From Oscillospiraceae bacterium (GTDB taxonomy: Bacteria; Bacillota; Clostridia; Saccharofermentanales; Saccharofermentanaceae): a stretch of DNA of 64,000 bases. The stretch lies in assembly GCA_902788505.1 (NCBI GenBank), contig CADAKH010000009.1:1-64000 (forward strand), read 5' to 3'. The notes below the pieces were generated by a model. The model made no database searches. It was not told the DNA's origin and saw only the letters and a program-made list of their open reading frames with translations. Position numbers and translations under genes: made by a program. Positions 28,434 through 37,970 of the stretch are shown piece by piece (positions within the stretch are counted from its first letter, which is position 1; every line of letters begins with the position of its first letter).

Positions 28434-29227
28434 GGATGATCCGCGGTAATGATGTCAGAATAATCATTTCCCAAGCGGTAAGAGAAACAATTACAGGGGC
28501 GGTGGATCTTATCCTTCCGTTCAGATGTGCGATTTGCGGCAAAGTGTCTGATACAGAGGACAGATCCGGAGGATACTGCAGATTATATAAAGAACTCTAC
28601 GGAACATTTCCTAAGCTGCATCTGTGCGGAAAGTGCCTGTCGTCCCTTAGCAGCCGTGAAGAGACCGAAAGATGGCATTACTGCCTTTCGAATCCTGTAG
28701 AGAATGACCCGCATCCGGAGCTTCCGCTATATCTTCCTTTTCCATACAAAGGAATAGTCGAACGGGCAATGCCGAGAATAAAGTTCGGAAGACAGATTGA
28801 ACTTGCCAGGTTCTTCGGCTCGGTTTTGGGGACATTATTGTGCGGGGAAGATTTGAAGGCGGACCTTATAGTTCCTGTTCCTCTTTCTTCCGAAAGATTT
28901 GAGGAAAGAGGATTCAACCAGGCATCAGAGATCGCATATCCGGTCTCAAAGCTTTGCAATATTCCTTTTGCTGATGATTGTCTGATAAGACTGAAGGATA
29001 CGGCAAGACAGTCTGAGACGAAGGAAAACTACGAAAGAGCCGCCAATGTTTCCGGCGCATTCGGAGTAAGCGGCAGTTGGGATGTCACCGGTATTACAGT
29101 AATAGTGGCTGATGATGTTGCAACAACCGGGTCCACACTTCATGAAGCAGCATTAGCCCTTTATAAGGCGGGTGCTTCTAAAGTCTTATGTATAGCTTTT
29201 GCGGGTAACAGGCAGGATAAGTACTGA
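28430..29227 (+). CDS. comF: ComF family amidophosphoribosyltransferase-like protein
   Basis: 265 residues. An N-terminal zinc finger (CAICGKVS ... CGKC) and a type I phosphoribosyltransferase domain: VPVPLSSERFEERGFNQASEIA and the PRPP loop VIVADDVATTGSTLHEAA. ComF is needed for moving single-stranded DNA across the membrane in competence. Its coupling to recD2 suggests a DNA uptake/processing role; the linked window also has comEA and a Tad pilus. The initial ATG overlaps the recD2 stop (ATGA). Confidence 0.9.
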   Translation: MRMIRGNDVRIIISQAVRETITGAVDLILPFRCAICGKVSDTEDRSGGYCRLYKELYGTFPKLHLCGKCLSSLSSREETERWHYCLSNPVENDPHPELPLYLPFPYKGIVERAMPRIKFGRQIELARFFGSVLGTLLCGEDLKADLIVPVPLSSERFEERGFNQASEIAYPVSKLCNIPFADDCLIRLKDTARQSETKENYERAANVSGAFGVSGSWDVTGITVIVADDVATTGSTLHEAALALYKAGASKVLCIAFAGNRQDKY

Positions 29228-29237
29228 TATTCCTATG

Positions 29238-30269
29238 TCAGACTGCGCCGGCCATTCTCAAAATGGCTGATACGCAAATGTAGATAAAATCGATAATGAC
29301 TGCGGCTGTAACAAGTGTGAGCCATACCTTCTTAACGCTGAACTTCCTGTTTTTGCGGAGTTCATCGTGGAGCGGGGTCGTGATGCTCTTGAAAAGAATG
29401 ATCTTCTTCTTTGTAAGTCTTCCCACCGTGATCTTGATTATCGAGATTCCGCCGTCACAAAGGAAGGGGAGACCGACGATAAAGTACAGGAGCGGGATCC
29501 TGCAGTAGATCAGGAAAAAAGCGATAAAGAATCCCAAAGCTCTTGAGCCTGCATCGCCCATCAGCATTTTCGAAGGGTTGAAGTTGAATACAAGATATGC
29601 AAGAAGTGCAGGGACAAAGATAACTGTAAGAAGGATCGCGTTATCGTCAAATAAAGATTTTGCAAGGTAAGCCATAACGAATGTGGCGATAACGGAAACG
29701 ATCGAAAGCGAGCCTGACAGACCGTCTATTCCGTCTGTTGCATTTGTTGCATTAATCGAAACAACGAAAAGGATCACTGCGAGGATATAGAAAAGAACAG
29801 GGTGGAGATCAAAGTATGTTCCCGTAATTGCTATATAAACGCGTGTTCCGAAGAAATGAACGCAGATAAATGCACCGATCAGGGAGACAACGAAGTCAAG
29901 CGCACCCTTGATATATTCGTTCCAGGCATTCTTGGATCTGTCATCAAGCCAGCCTGTTACCATCTCGGCCAGGACGGCAAGAAGTCCGAAGCCCAATCCG
30001 GCAACAACGTTGCCGCTCTCGAAAATACCTTTGTCAGAGCTTACCGGATTGACCAAAAAGCATAAAACGGCTGAGATCACAAGGAAAACGAGCACAAAAT
30101 AAAAACCTACACCGGTCGGTTTGCCGATGTTTACTTCCGATCCCTGTGCGTATTTACGGCCACGGTCGTGACCCAATATGATCTTCTCTCCCGGAAGGAG
30201 TTTGAGAAGTATAAGTGTAATGGCAAAGGCCGCGATACAGCCGATAGCCATTTTGTAGACCAAAATCAT
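29238..30269 (-). CDS. MraY/WecA-family phosphoglycosyl transferase
   Basis: 343 residues, ~10 membrane helices (GT4-type polyprenyl-phosphate transferase). The conserved loops NATNATDGIDGLSGSLS and FNPSKMLMGDAGSRALGFF carry the Mg2+/catalytic aspartates. The cytoplasmic motif that in classical MraY reads PxHHHFE is here TTPLHDELRKN, so the HHH set is not present. I therefore leave the substrate open: lipid I synthesis (MraY) is most likely from length and motifs, a WecA/TagO-type role is possible. It ends 10 bp from comF, convergently, without a visible terminator. Confidence 0.8.
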   Translation of the reverse strand: MILVYKMAIGCIAAFAITLILLKLLPGEKIILGHDRGRKYAQGSEVNIGKPTGVGFYFVLVFLVISAVLCFLVNPVSSDKGIFESGNVVAGLGFGLLAVLAEMVTGWLDDRSKNAWNEYIKGALDFVVSLIGAFICVHFFGTRVYIAITGTYFDLHPVLFYILAVILFVVSINATNATDGIDGLSGSLSIVSVIATFVMAYLAKSLFDDNAILLTVIFVPALLAYLVFNFNPSKMLMGDAGSRALGFFIAFFLIYCRIPLLYFIVGLPFLCDGGISIIKITVGRLTKKKIILFKSITTPLHDELRKNRKFSVKKVWLTLVTAAVIIDFIYICVSAILRMAGAV

Positions 30270-30368
30270 CTGAATTTACCCTCGCTCATAAGGTTTCTTC
30301 GCCAAAAGCATTATACAGTATGCCTATATAGATAAAAATTATTAAATAGTTCAATAAATGGGCTTAAT

Positions 30369-30396
30369 TTGCTCGTCAGTATTGGGTAAATATGTT
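30369..30396 (+). promoter_or_regulatory. Possible argS promoter
   Basis: TTGCTC (30369-30374), 16-bp spacer, TATGTT (30391-30396). It sits ~30 bp before the argS start in the divergent gap to the MraY-family gene. Confidence 0.4.
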
Positions 30397-30427
30397 AACA
30401 TATTCATTCGTAATAAGGAGAAAAACC

Positions 30428-32200
30428 ATGGATTACAAAGATTTAATAGCTTCTAATTTAAGTAGTTGTACAGGCCTTGAAAAGGCTCAGATAGAGGGAC
30501 TCATCGAGATCCCGCCGAAGCTCGAGCTCGGTGATTTCGCATTTCCGTGCTTCGTTCTTGCGAAGACTCTTCACAAGGCTCCGCCCATGATCGCAAATGA
30601 GCTCAAGGATTCGCCTGAACTCGTAAAAGGTTTTGACGGTGCTGTCACAGTTGATTCGGCAGGTCCTTATATCAATTTCAGGATCGACAGAGGCATTCTC
30701 GCCAAAACAGTCGTATCTGAGATCATCTCTGAGGGCGATCAGTACGGCAACCGGAATATCGGTGAGAGCAAGAATGTCATTATCGAGTTCTCATCTCCTA
30801 ATATTGCAAAGCCTTTCCATGTAGGTCATGCTTTCACGACTATCCTGGGTAATTCCCTTTCAAATATCTATTCAAGACTCGGTTATAACGTAATCAGGTT
30901 CAATCACCTTGGCGACTACGGCACACAGTTCGGCAAGCTCATTACCGCTTACAGACTCTGGGGTGACGAGAAGGCCATGGAGGAGAACCCTATAGATGAA
31001 CTTACCAGGATTTATGTTAAGTTCCACGATGAGTGCAAGGTAAGCCCTGAGGCAGAGAAGGAACTCGAAGATTCGGCAAGAGATAACTTCAGAAAGCTCG
31101 AAGAAGGCGAAGAAGAGGAAGTAGCTCTCTGGAAGCGCTTCAGAGATTTGAGCCTTGAGGTTTTCGAGAAGACATATAAGAGAATGGGCATCAAGTTCGA
31201 TAACTACAACGGTGAGTCCTTCTATTCATCAAGGATCCCGGGTGTCGTTAAGATGCTTGAAGATAAGGGTCTTTTGGAAGAGAGCGAAGGCGCCAAGGTC
31301 GTAAAACTCGATGACGAAGGTCTTCCTCCGTGCCTTGTAGTTAAGAGCGACGGAACCACTATCTATGCTTCGAGAGATCTTGCCGCAGTCCTTTACAGAC
31401 ACGAGAAATACAATTTCTACAAGAATATCTATGTCGTAGGACTTCCGCAGCAACTCCACTTCAAGCAGGTCTTCGCTGTGCTCAAGAAGGCCGGCTATGA
31501 CTTTGCTGACGACTGCGTACATGTCGGCTTCGGTCTTTTGAAGTTCAAGCCTAAGAAGGATGAGAACGGTAATGAGATTGCAGAAGCATTCTCAACACGT
31601 GCCGGCAATATCATCAAGCTCGATGACTTCCTTGATAAGGCAACAGAGAAGACAGCTGAGATCATCAGAAAGAACAGTGAACTCAGAGGCGGCGACATGA
31701 CCGACGAGCAGATCGCTGAAGTATCCGAAGTTGTCGGCCTTGGTGCAGTTACATACACATATCTCAAGGCCGGAAGAGAGAAGGACATCTTCTTCGACTG
31801 GGATGACATGCTCGATTTCGAGGGCGATACAGCGCCTTACCTCATCTACACATATGCAAGGATCAAGTCCATCTTGAGAAAGGCAGAAGACCAGGGCTTT
31901 ACAGGCAACATTGATGCCGCCGACAAGCTCACTGCTGAAGATGAGTATGCTGTTATCAGAAGCCTTGCAGACTTCAAGGATGCGGTAGTTAAGGCTGCTG
32001 AGAGCTATGAGCCTTTCATGATCTCACGTCAGATCGCGCTCATCGCAAGAAATTTCAACCGTTTCTACAATAACTCGAGAATACTTAATGCGGATTCCGA
32101 AGAGATCAGAGATGCAAGACTCAAGCTCTGCGAGGCTGTTGCTGACTGCCTCAAGTCAGGACTTGATATGCTCGGAATCGGCGTAGTCGAGAAGATGTAA
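30428..32200 (+). CDS. argS: Arginyl-tRNA synthetase
   Basis: 590 residues. Class I synthetase. The N-terminal additional domain (~1-110) binds the tRNA D-loop; the HIGH motif appears as NIAKPFHVGHAF, and the C-terminal DALR anticodon-binding domain ends the protein (AYLIYTYARIKSILRK ... GIGVVEKM). ATG 30428 follows AAGGAGAAAAACC and gives the family start MDYKDLIASNL. First gene of a run with the M3 peptidase, the RNA methyltransferase and rdgB. Confidence 0.97.
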   Translation: MDYKDLIASNLSSCTGLEKAQIEGLIEIPPKLELGDFAFPCFVLAKTLHKAPPMIANELKDSPELVKGFDGAVTVDSAGPYINFRIDRGILAKTVVSEIISEGDQYGNRNIGESKNVIIEFSSPNIAKPFHVGHAFTTILGNSLSNIYSRLGYNVIRFNHLGDYGTQFGKLITAYRLWGDEKAMEENPIDELTRIYVKFHDECKVSPEAEKELEDSARDNFRKLEEGEEEEVALWKRFRDLSLEVFEKTYKRMGIKFDNYNGESFYSSRIPGVVKMLEDKGLLEESEGAKVVKLDDEGLPPCLVVKSDGTTIYASRDLAAVLYRHEKYNFYKNIYVVGLPQQLHFKQVFAVLKKAGYDFADDCVHVGFGLLKFKPKKDENGNEIAEAFSTRAGNIIKLDDFLDKATEKTAEIIRKNSELRGGDMTDEQIAEVSEVVGLGAVTYTYLKAGREKDIFFDWDDMLDFEGDTAPYLIYTYARIKSILRKAEDQGFTGNIDAADKLTAEDEYAVIRSLADFKDAVVKAAESYEPFMISRQIALIARNFNRFYNNSRILNADSEEIRDARLKLCEAVADCLKSGLDMLGIGVVEKM

Positions 32201-32219
32201 GAATTAGAAAGGTGATCTA

Positions 32220-33932
32220 ATGGAGAATACAGCGAACAGCTCGGTACCGGATTTTAAGGAACTTAACTATACAAGACCGGACCTTGATAAGTTCACGGAG
32301 ACCGTAAGAAACGTAAGACTCAGGCTCATGACCGCCAAGACCATCGAGGCAGCCGATGAGGCTCTGGGTGAGTACGAGATCGCCATCAGTTCATTTGATA
32401 CGCAGTATGCTCTTTGTCAGATCCTTCATGATCTCGACACGTCAAACGAGTACTATAACACCGAGATGGAGTTTTTCGATGAGGCCGGCGCAAGAGTCCA
32501 GGAACTCTCGTCAGCCGTCCTGTCGGGACTTCTGACATGTCCATGTGCCGACAGTCTTAAGGCCAAGTACGGTCCCATGATCTTCCGCAAGGCCAAGAAC
32601 CAGAGGGAGATAATCTCCAGCGAAGTAATCGACGATCTTACTGAGGAATCAAAGCTCGAGAACGAGTATTCCCAGAAGCAGTCCGAGGCAGAGATCCCTC
32701 TTGGCAAGAAGACTCTTAACTTAAGCCTTATCCAGCCTTATCTCCAGTCTACTGACAGGAAGGTAAGACGTGACGCTCACATCGCTCTGGACAAGTACTA
32801 CATGTCCAGAAAAGAAGAGTACGACAGGATCTACGATGAGCTCGTAAAGACGAGAACTACCGCAGCACAGAAGCTCGGATACAACAACTTTACGGAACTC
32901 GGATATAAGCGCATGGAGCGCTACGATTACAACAGGGAAGATGTTGCCAAGTTCAGGGAGAACATCAAGAGATATATCGTGCCGCTCACGACACAGATAA
33001 GAAAGCTCCAGCAGGAAAGATTAGGCGTCGACAAGCTCATGTTCCATGACCTTCCGTGCCTTTTCTCGGAGGGTAATCCTACACCTGTAGTAAGCAAGGA
33101 TACATACGAAGAGGCAGCAGGCAAGTTCTTCAGGAACATGTTCGGCGCTACGCCCAGTTTCTTTGATATTCTTTCCGATCACGGATATACGGATCTTTTG
33201 TCACGTCCCGTAAAGTCTACGGGCGGTTACTGCATGTATCTTGAAGATTACTGCATTCCTTTCATCTTCATGAACGGCAACGGTACGTTTGACGATGTCG
33301 CAACTGTCGTACATGAGGGAGGACACGCTTATGCTGCTCTTGCAGGTGCTGAGTCATCTCCTTTCGTAGAGTGCCTCTCACCGACGCTTGAGACATGCGA
33401 GATCCACTCCACATCTATGGAATACATGTCATATCCTTTCATGGATATCTTCTACGGCAAGCAGGCTGACCAGTACTGCGAACTCCACATGACCGACGGA
33501 CTTCTGTTCCTTCCTTACGGATGCATGGTCGACGAGTTCCAGCACATTGTTTACGACAATCCCAACATGACGCCTGATGAGCGCCACGAGATCTGGAAGA
33601 TGCTCGAACAGACATATCAGCCTTTTATAAACTACGATGAGAACGATACGCCTTTCCACGCAATGGGCGGCGCGTGGATGAAGAAAGATCACATCTTCAC
33701 GACACCGTTCTATTACATTGACTATTGTCTTTCTCAGATATGCGCTCTTGAGCTCTGGGATGAGTCCAGAGCCGACCTTAAGGACGCTCTCGAAAAGTAC
33801 AACACACTCTGCCAGCTCGGCGGAAGCGATACATTCCTGAACCTTATCAAGCGTGCAGGTATCGAATCCCCGTTCAATGTTGATGTAATCAAGCGCCTGG
33901 CATACAAGTGCGCTGATTTCCTTAATCTGTGA
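32220..33932 (+). CDS. M3 family oligoendopeptidase (PepF-like)
   Basis: 570 residues. Zinc metallopeptidase that trims peptides in the cytoplasm. The active site VVHEGGHAYAALAG carries HExxH with the usual catalytic Glu; the third zinc ligand is in the following helix (SPTLETCEIHSTSMEYM, Glu). There is no signal peptide. It starts 19 bp after argS with AAAGGTG, and the methyltransferase follows after 7 bp. Confidence 0.93.
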   Translation: MENTANSSVPDFKELNYTRPDLDKFTETVRNVRLRLMTAKTIEAADEALGEYEIAISSFDTQYALCQILHDLDTSNEYYNTEMEFFDEAGARVQELSSAVLSGLLTCPCADSLKAKYGPMIFRKAKNQREIISSEVIDDLTEESKLENEYSQKQSEAEIPLGKKTLNLSLIQPYLQSTDRKVRRDAHIALDKYYMSRKEEYDRIYDELVKTRTTAAQKLGYNNFTELGYKRMERYDYNREDVAKFRENIKRYIVPLTTQIRKLQQERLGVDKLMFHDLPCLFSEGNPTPVVSKDTYEEAAGKFFRNMFGATPSFFDILSDHGYTDLLSRPVKSTGGYCMYLEDYCIPFIFMNGNGTFDDVATVVHEGGHAYAALAGAESSPFVECLSPTLETCEIHSTSMEYMSYPFMDIFYGKQADQYCELHMTDGLLFLPYGCMVDEFQHIVYDNPNMTPDERHEIWKMLEQTYQPFINYDENDTPFHAMGGAWMKKDHIFTTPFYYIDYCLSQICALELWDESRADLKDALEKYNTLCQLGGSDTFLNLIKRAGIESPFNVDVIKRLAYKCADFLNL

Positions 33933-33939
33933 GGATAAG

Positions 33940-35370
33940 ATGCAGCTTCCTGACAGTTTTGTAAATGAGATGAACGACTTCTTCACGCGTCACAATGAAG
34001 TGCCGCGTGATGGTTTTTATGAGAGCTTTGATAAGGTCCCGCTAAAAGGCGTCAGGTTCTCGCGCTCGAAAATATCCTGCAGCGTGCAGGAAAAAGAATT
34101 CCTGGTCGACATGAACGAGGCGATAAAGCCTGTTTTATGGTGCAGCGGCGGTTACTATGTTAACAACGAACCAGGCGGAAGAGATCCTCTCTATCACGCA
34201 GGTGTTTACTATCCGCAGGAGCCTTCTGCAATGCTGCCCGCACAGGTAATGGCTGCAAAACCTGGCGAGATAGTCCTGGATCTTTGTGCAGCACCAGGCG
34301 GCAAAGCGTGCAGACTTGGCGAAGATATGCACGGCAAGGGAATCCTTGTCGCAAATGAGATAAGCTTCGAGCGTTCCAAGGCATTGCTCAGGAACATCGA
34401 ACGCTCCGGTATCGAAGGACTCGTTATCCTTAATGAGACTCCTGAAAATATTGCAGCAAGACTTCCTTTGTTCTTCGATAAGATCCTCATCGATGCGCCA
34501 TGCTCCGGCGAGGGAATGTTCAGAAGAGATAAGAATGCATGTAGGAGCTACATGAATTACGGCCCCAAGGTCTGTGTCCCGCTGCAGGAATCCATTCTTG
34601 AAGCGGCAGACAAGTGCCTTAAAGAAGGCGGTTCCATCGTATATTCAACATGTACTTTCTGCGTCGATGAAGACGAGAACCAGATAAAGAGATTTATTGA
34701 TCGTCACCCCGAATACCATGTAAAAGCGCACCCTGAAATAAAGGGTGTCACCCACGCCGGCGAAGGTTCTATCCTGCCCGGATCAATGAGGATCTGGCCA
34801 CATATGTCTGAAGGTGACGGACACTTCTGCGTTCATATCGTAAAGGGTGAGGAGAAAGATCTTAAGTCAGCTGATGAAATCCTGATAAAAGAGACTGTCG
34901 GTACCAAGGATAAGAGTGCTGAAGCCGCATTATCCGTGCTTGATGAAGTGCTCTCAGATAAAGGCAGGGAAGAGCTTTTACAGGGGCGCTTTATAAGCCA
35001 TGGAACAGGTCTTTTCAAGATGACTTTCGATGAGAAACTATTTAAAGGACTTAAGGTCGTTAAGACCGGACTTTATGTTGGCGATATCAAGCCTTTGAAG
35101 TCGGGGAAAAAGGTTTTCGAGCCGTCGAACAGCATAGCTCTCGCTCTCTCAAAAGACGCGATAAAGAAAGACTCTTATCTGGGCCTTCGAAGAGACGATG
35201 ACAGACTTACAAAGTATCTTCGCGGCGAGACTATATCAGTATCAAGTGAAGACGGACTTAAATCATCCGGCACGATAATCGTGGGCATCGGAGATTTCCC
35301 GCTGGGCTTTGCAAAGATCAACGGCCAGACCGCGAAAAATATGTATCCCAAGGCATGGAGGCTTATATGA
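33940..35370 (+). CDS. NOL1/NOP2/Sun-family rRNA m5C methyltransferase (RsmF-like)
   Basis: 476 residues. The SAM-binding loop is LDLCAAPGGKACRLGEDM; the two catalytic cysteines are in DAPCSGEGMFRRD (motif IV) and STCTFCVDEDENQ (motif VI). The C-terminal ~150 residues form the RsmF-type PUA-like RNA-binding part (ending AKNMYPKAWRLI). RsmF/YebU relatives make m5C1407 in 16S rRNA; the exact site is not decided here. It overlaps rdgB by 4 bp. Confidence 0.9.
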   Translation: MQLPDSFVNEMNDFFTRHNEVPRDGFYESFDKVPLKGVRFSRSKISCSVQEKEFLVDMNEAIKPVLWCSGGYYVNNEPGGRDPLYHAGVYYPQEPSAMLPAQVMAAKPGEIVLDLCAAPGGKACRLGEDMHGKGILVANEISFERSKALLRNIERSGIEGLVILNETPENIAARLPLFFDKILIDAPCSGEGMFRRDKNACRSYMNYGPKVCVPLQESILEAADKCLKEGGSIVYSTCTFCVDEDENQIKRFIDRHPEYHVKAHPEIKGVTHAGEGSILPGSMRIWPHMSEGDGHFCVHIVKGEEKDLKSADEILIKETVGTKDKSAEAALSVLDEVLSDKGREELLQGRFISHGTGLFKMTFDEKLFKGLKVVKTGLYVGDIKPLKSGKKVFEPSNSIALALSKDAIKKDSYLGLRRDDDRLTKYLRGETISVSSEDGLKSSGTIIVGIGDFPLGFAKINGQTAKNMYPKAWRLI

Positions 35371-35975
35371 CAAAAGAATTCAAACTCATTCTTGCAACTT
35401 CGAACAAGGACAAGGCAAGAGAGATCGCAGAGATATTAAGTGACACCCCCTTCGTCGTTACGACCATGAAGGAAGAAGGATATGATCCCGATATCGTGGA
35501 AGACGGCAAGACATTCGAAGAGAATGCCCTCATTAAGGCCAGGACAGTACACGCTCTTGCCGAAGGCGCTTATGTCATGGCTGACGATTCGGGACTTTGC
35601 ATCGATGCATTGGACGGCGCTCCGGGCATCTATTCGGCACGTTTCTGCGGTGAGGATTCAACATATCCCGAGAAGTTTGCTAAGATCTTCGAGATGCTTA
35701 AGGACGTTCCCGAAGAGAAGAGAACAGCCAAATTCGTTTGCAGCATTGCAGTCGTAAGACCTGACGGCTCTGAATTCACGGTAAGAGGAGAGGTGCGCGG
35801 AGTTCTTCATGAGAAACCCATGGGCGATGGTGGATTCGGCTATGATCCTATTTTCTATGTTCCGGAATTCGGCATGACGACTGCACAAATGACAAAGGAA
35901 CAGAAGAATTCCATAAGCCACAGAGGCAAGGCCTCAAGGGCTATGGCTGAGAAGCTTAAGGCTGAATTGGCGTAA
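35367..35975 (+). CDS. rdgB: XTP/dITP diphosphatase (RdgB/HAM1)
   Basis: 202 residues. House-cleaning NTPase that removes ITP/XTP and their deoxy forms. Signatures: LILATSNKDKAREIAEIL, MADDSGLCIDALDGAPGIYSAR, GYDPIFYVPEFGMTTAQM, and the terminal SHRGKASRAM. ATG 35367 has GGAGG 5 bp upstream and forms ATGA with the previous stop. Confidence 0.97.
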   Translation: MTKEFKLILATSNKDKAREIAEILSDTPFVVTTMKEEGYDPDIVEDGKTFEENALIKARTVHALAEGAYVMADDSGLCIDALDGAPGIYSARFCGEDSTYPEKFAKIFEMLKDVPEEKRTAKFVCSIAVVRPDGSEFTVRGEVRGVLHEKPMGDGGFGYDPIFYVPEFGMTTAQMTKEQKNSISHRGKASRAMAEKLKAELA

Positions 35976-36009
35976 GTTTTTAGGAACCGGTAAACTGTAT
36001 TTGTGTCTT

Positions 36010-36121
36010 AAAATACGGCAAAGAGTACGGCATAGCCGTATTATCTGCCGTATTTTTGAGTCGAAATTTTCGAAAAATCAGGCATAAAGTACGGCATAGC
36101 CGTATCAGTTGCCGTATTTTT
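36010..36121. repeat. Two tandem copies of a nested hairpin (first likely a terminator)
   Basis: Two ~47-bp units, 64 bp apart. Each contains the perfect palindrome TACGGCATAGCCGTA (36026-36040 and 36090-36104) inside an outer stem closing with TGCCGTATTTTT (36046-36057; 36110-36121). In the first unit the outer stem AAATACGGCA/TGCCGTATTT is perfect; in the second the left arm has two changes. The T-runs suit rho-independent termination after rdgB. The rest of the 312-bp gap holds a promoter (below) and no gene. Confidence 0.75.
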
Positions 36122-36184
36122 GAGTGGAATGTTAAAGTATAGCATCCGATATGGTTCAAGTAATTTTGCTTTTTATTATTTACA

Positions 36185-36213
36185 TTGAAAAGCCATACCA
36201 ATCGTGTTAATAT
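36185..36213 (+). promoter_or_regulatory. Promoter before the ACT-protein/hom genes
   Basis: TTGAAA (36185-36190), 17-bp spacer, TAATAT (36208-36213), about 70 bp before the ACT gene. Confidence 0.6.
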
Positions 36214-36287
36214 TTTCAGGCGCGTACAAATGTCCGTCACTGAAAGTATAGTTGCAGCGCGAAAACTTGACAGAAAGGCCTTGATTT

Positions 36288-36734
36288 ATGCATCAGGAAA
36301 ACCCCGAATACTTCCTTGTAGATAAAAGAGTTTTGCCCGAAGTCTTCATTAAGGTTATGGAGGTTAAGCAGCGCCTTAACACCGGTGAATCCATGTCTGT
36401 TAATGAGGCTGTACGTAAGACCGGTCTTTCAAGAAGTGCTTACTATAAGTACAAGGACTCCGTTCTGCCGTTCTATGAGGCGGCTAGCGGCAAGAAGGTT
36501 ACGCTCCTTCTCTCTGTTGAGAATTTCCAGGGCATCTTATCTGAGATAATAAGGACTATCGCAGAATCCCGCGCAAATATTCTTACTATCAATCAGAATA
36601 TTCCGATCAACGGTCTGGCTGATATCTCGATCTCTATTGAGACCGTATCGATGTACGGAACTGTTGACGACATAATCAATGATATATCCAAGCTTGCAGG
36701 CGTGCGTAAGTGCATGATCCTCAGCAGGGAATAA
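36288..36734 (+). CDS. ACT domain protein with N-terminal helix-turn-helix-like region
   Basis: 148 residues, like the PheB/UPF0735 family. Residues ~35-60 (SVNEAVRKTGLSRSAYYKYK) look like a helix-turn-helix; the ACT domain follows (~70-145, KVTLLLSVENFQGILSEIIRTIAES ... DISISIETVSM). ACT domains bind amino acids. It lies 20 bp upstream of hom, whose own ACT domain appears reduced, so it probably senses an amino acid for this pathway. AGAAAGGCC precedes the ATG. Confidence 0.85.
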   Translation: MHQENPEYFLVDKRVLPEVFIKVMEVKQRLNTGESMSVNEAVRKTGLSRSAYYKYKDSVLPFYEAASGKKVTLLLSVENFQGILSEIIRTIAESRANILTINQNIPINGLADISISIETVSMYGTVDDIINDISKLAGVRKCMILSRE

Positions 36735-36754
36735 TGAAAGGCAAGGACTAAACA

Positions 36755-37942
36755 ATGGCAATCAATGTTGCGATCATGGGTTTCGGTACGGTTGGTTCAG
36801 GCGTAGCCGAGACGTTGGATGTAAATAAGGAGATCATCGCCAAGCGTGTCGGCGAAGAGATCAACGTAAAGTACATACTTGATATCAGGGATTTCCCTGA
36901 GAGCAGATTCGCTGATCTCGTAACTCATAATGCAGATGAGGTCTTCGACAGCGACATCCTGATCGCAGTTGAGACAATAGGCGGTGCAAGGATCGCTTAT
37001 GAATACACCAAACGTGCACTTTCTTTGGGAATCAGCGTTGTAACTTCCAATAAGGAACTTGTTTCAACTCATGGTCCCGAACTTTTGCAGATCGCAAAAG
37101 AGAATAACTGCTGCTATCTTTTCGAGGCAGCCGTAGGCGGCGGAATTCCGATCATCAGACCTCTTTATCAGTGTCTTGCTGCAAACAAGATCACAAAGAT
37201 CGCGGGTATCGTAAACGGAACGACAAACTACATTCTCTCCCAGATGAAGAACGAGGGAATCGATTTTGAGACGGCATTAAAGCAGGCTCAGGATAACGGT
37301 TTTGCAGAGGCAAATCCTTCAGCTGATATTGACGGCATCGATGCTCAGAGAAAGATCTCCATCCTCTCAACGATCGCAAATGACGGTGATTATATCGCAC
37401 CTGACAAGATCTCTGCCGAGGGCATCTCGAAAATCACAACAGACGACATGAAGTTTGCCGATTCCATCGGCTGCGACATCAAGCTCATCGCTCTTTATGA
37501 GTCAGGTGAAGATCTGCCTGTAGTTTTTGTTGCTCCCGCTTTGGTCGATAAGAGCAATCTTCTTTACAATGTAAACGGCGTTTTCAACGCAATCATGGTT
37601 GACGGCAACTCATTGGGCCAGGCTATGTTCTACGGTCAGGGCGCAGGCACGCTTCCTACAGCTTCTGCTGTATGCGGAGATGTTCTTGAAGCTGCTTTGG
37701 GCAATCCTGCCGAAGCAAGAGCATGGACGGCAGAGAGCGTTAATATCACACCTTACGAAGAGATCAGTGCAGACATCGTTATCAGGGCTGATGTTCCCGC
37801 TAAGGTACTTAATGCTGCAGAAGGATATGATGTAGAAGTTCTCTCTGACGAGGCTATCCTTGTTAAGGGCATTAAGCATAAGGACATCGAAGCACTTGTA
37901 AATGCATCTGAGGCCAAGTCCTGGATGCACTATCTGAAATAA
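36755..37942 (+). CDS. hom: Homoserine dehydrogenase
   Basis: 395 residues, shorter than the ~430 of enzymes with a full C-terminal ACT domain. NAD(P)-dependent conversion of aspartate semialdehyde to homoserine for threonine and methionine. Signatures: IMGFGTVGSGVAETL (dinucleotide loop), TSNKELVS, the catalytic region EAAVGGGIPIIRPL and GIVNGTTNYILSQM. Only ~60 residues remain after the catalytic domain (ADIVIRADVPAKVL ... SWMHYLK), too few for a normal ACT. Feedback control may instead use the preceding ACT protein; that is inference. Confidence 0.95.
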   Translation: MAINVAIMGFGTVGSGVAETLDVNKEIIAKRVGEEINVKYILDIRDFPESRFADLVTHNADEVFDSDILIAVETIGGARIAYEYTKRALSLGISVVTSNKELVSTHGPELLQIAKENNCCYLFEAAVGGGIPIIRPLYQCLAANKITKIAGIVNGTTNYILSQMKNEGIDFETALKQAQDNGFAEANPSADIDGIDAQRKISILSTIANDGDYIAPDKISAEGISKITTDDMKFADSIGCDIKLIALYESGEDLPVVFVAPALVDKSNLLYNVNGVFNAIMVDGNSLGQAMFYGQGAGTLPTASAVCGDVLEAALGNPAEARAWTAESVNITPYEEISADIVIRADVPAKVLNAAEGYDVEVLSDEAILVKGIKHKDIEALVNASEAKSWMHYLK

Positions 37943-37970
37943 GTTAAACGGAATTCGGAGGAATATTTAA

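Noticed and set aside
35980..36240. 86-codon minus-strand frame over the doubled hairpins
   Set aside because: It is made by the hairpin repeats and lacks a ribosome site.
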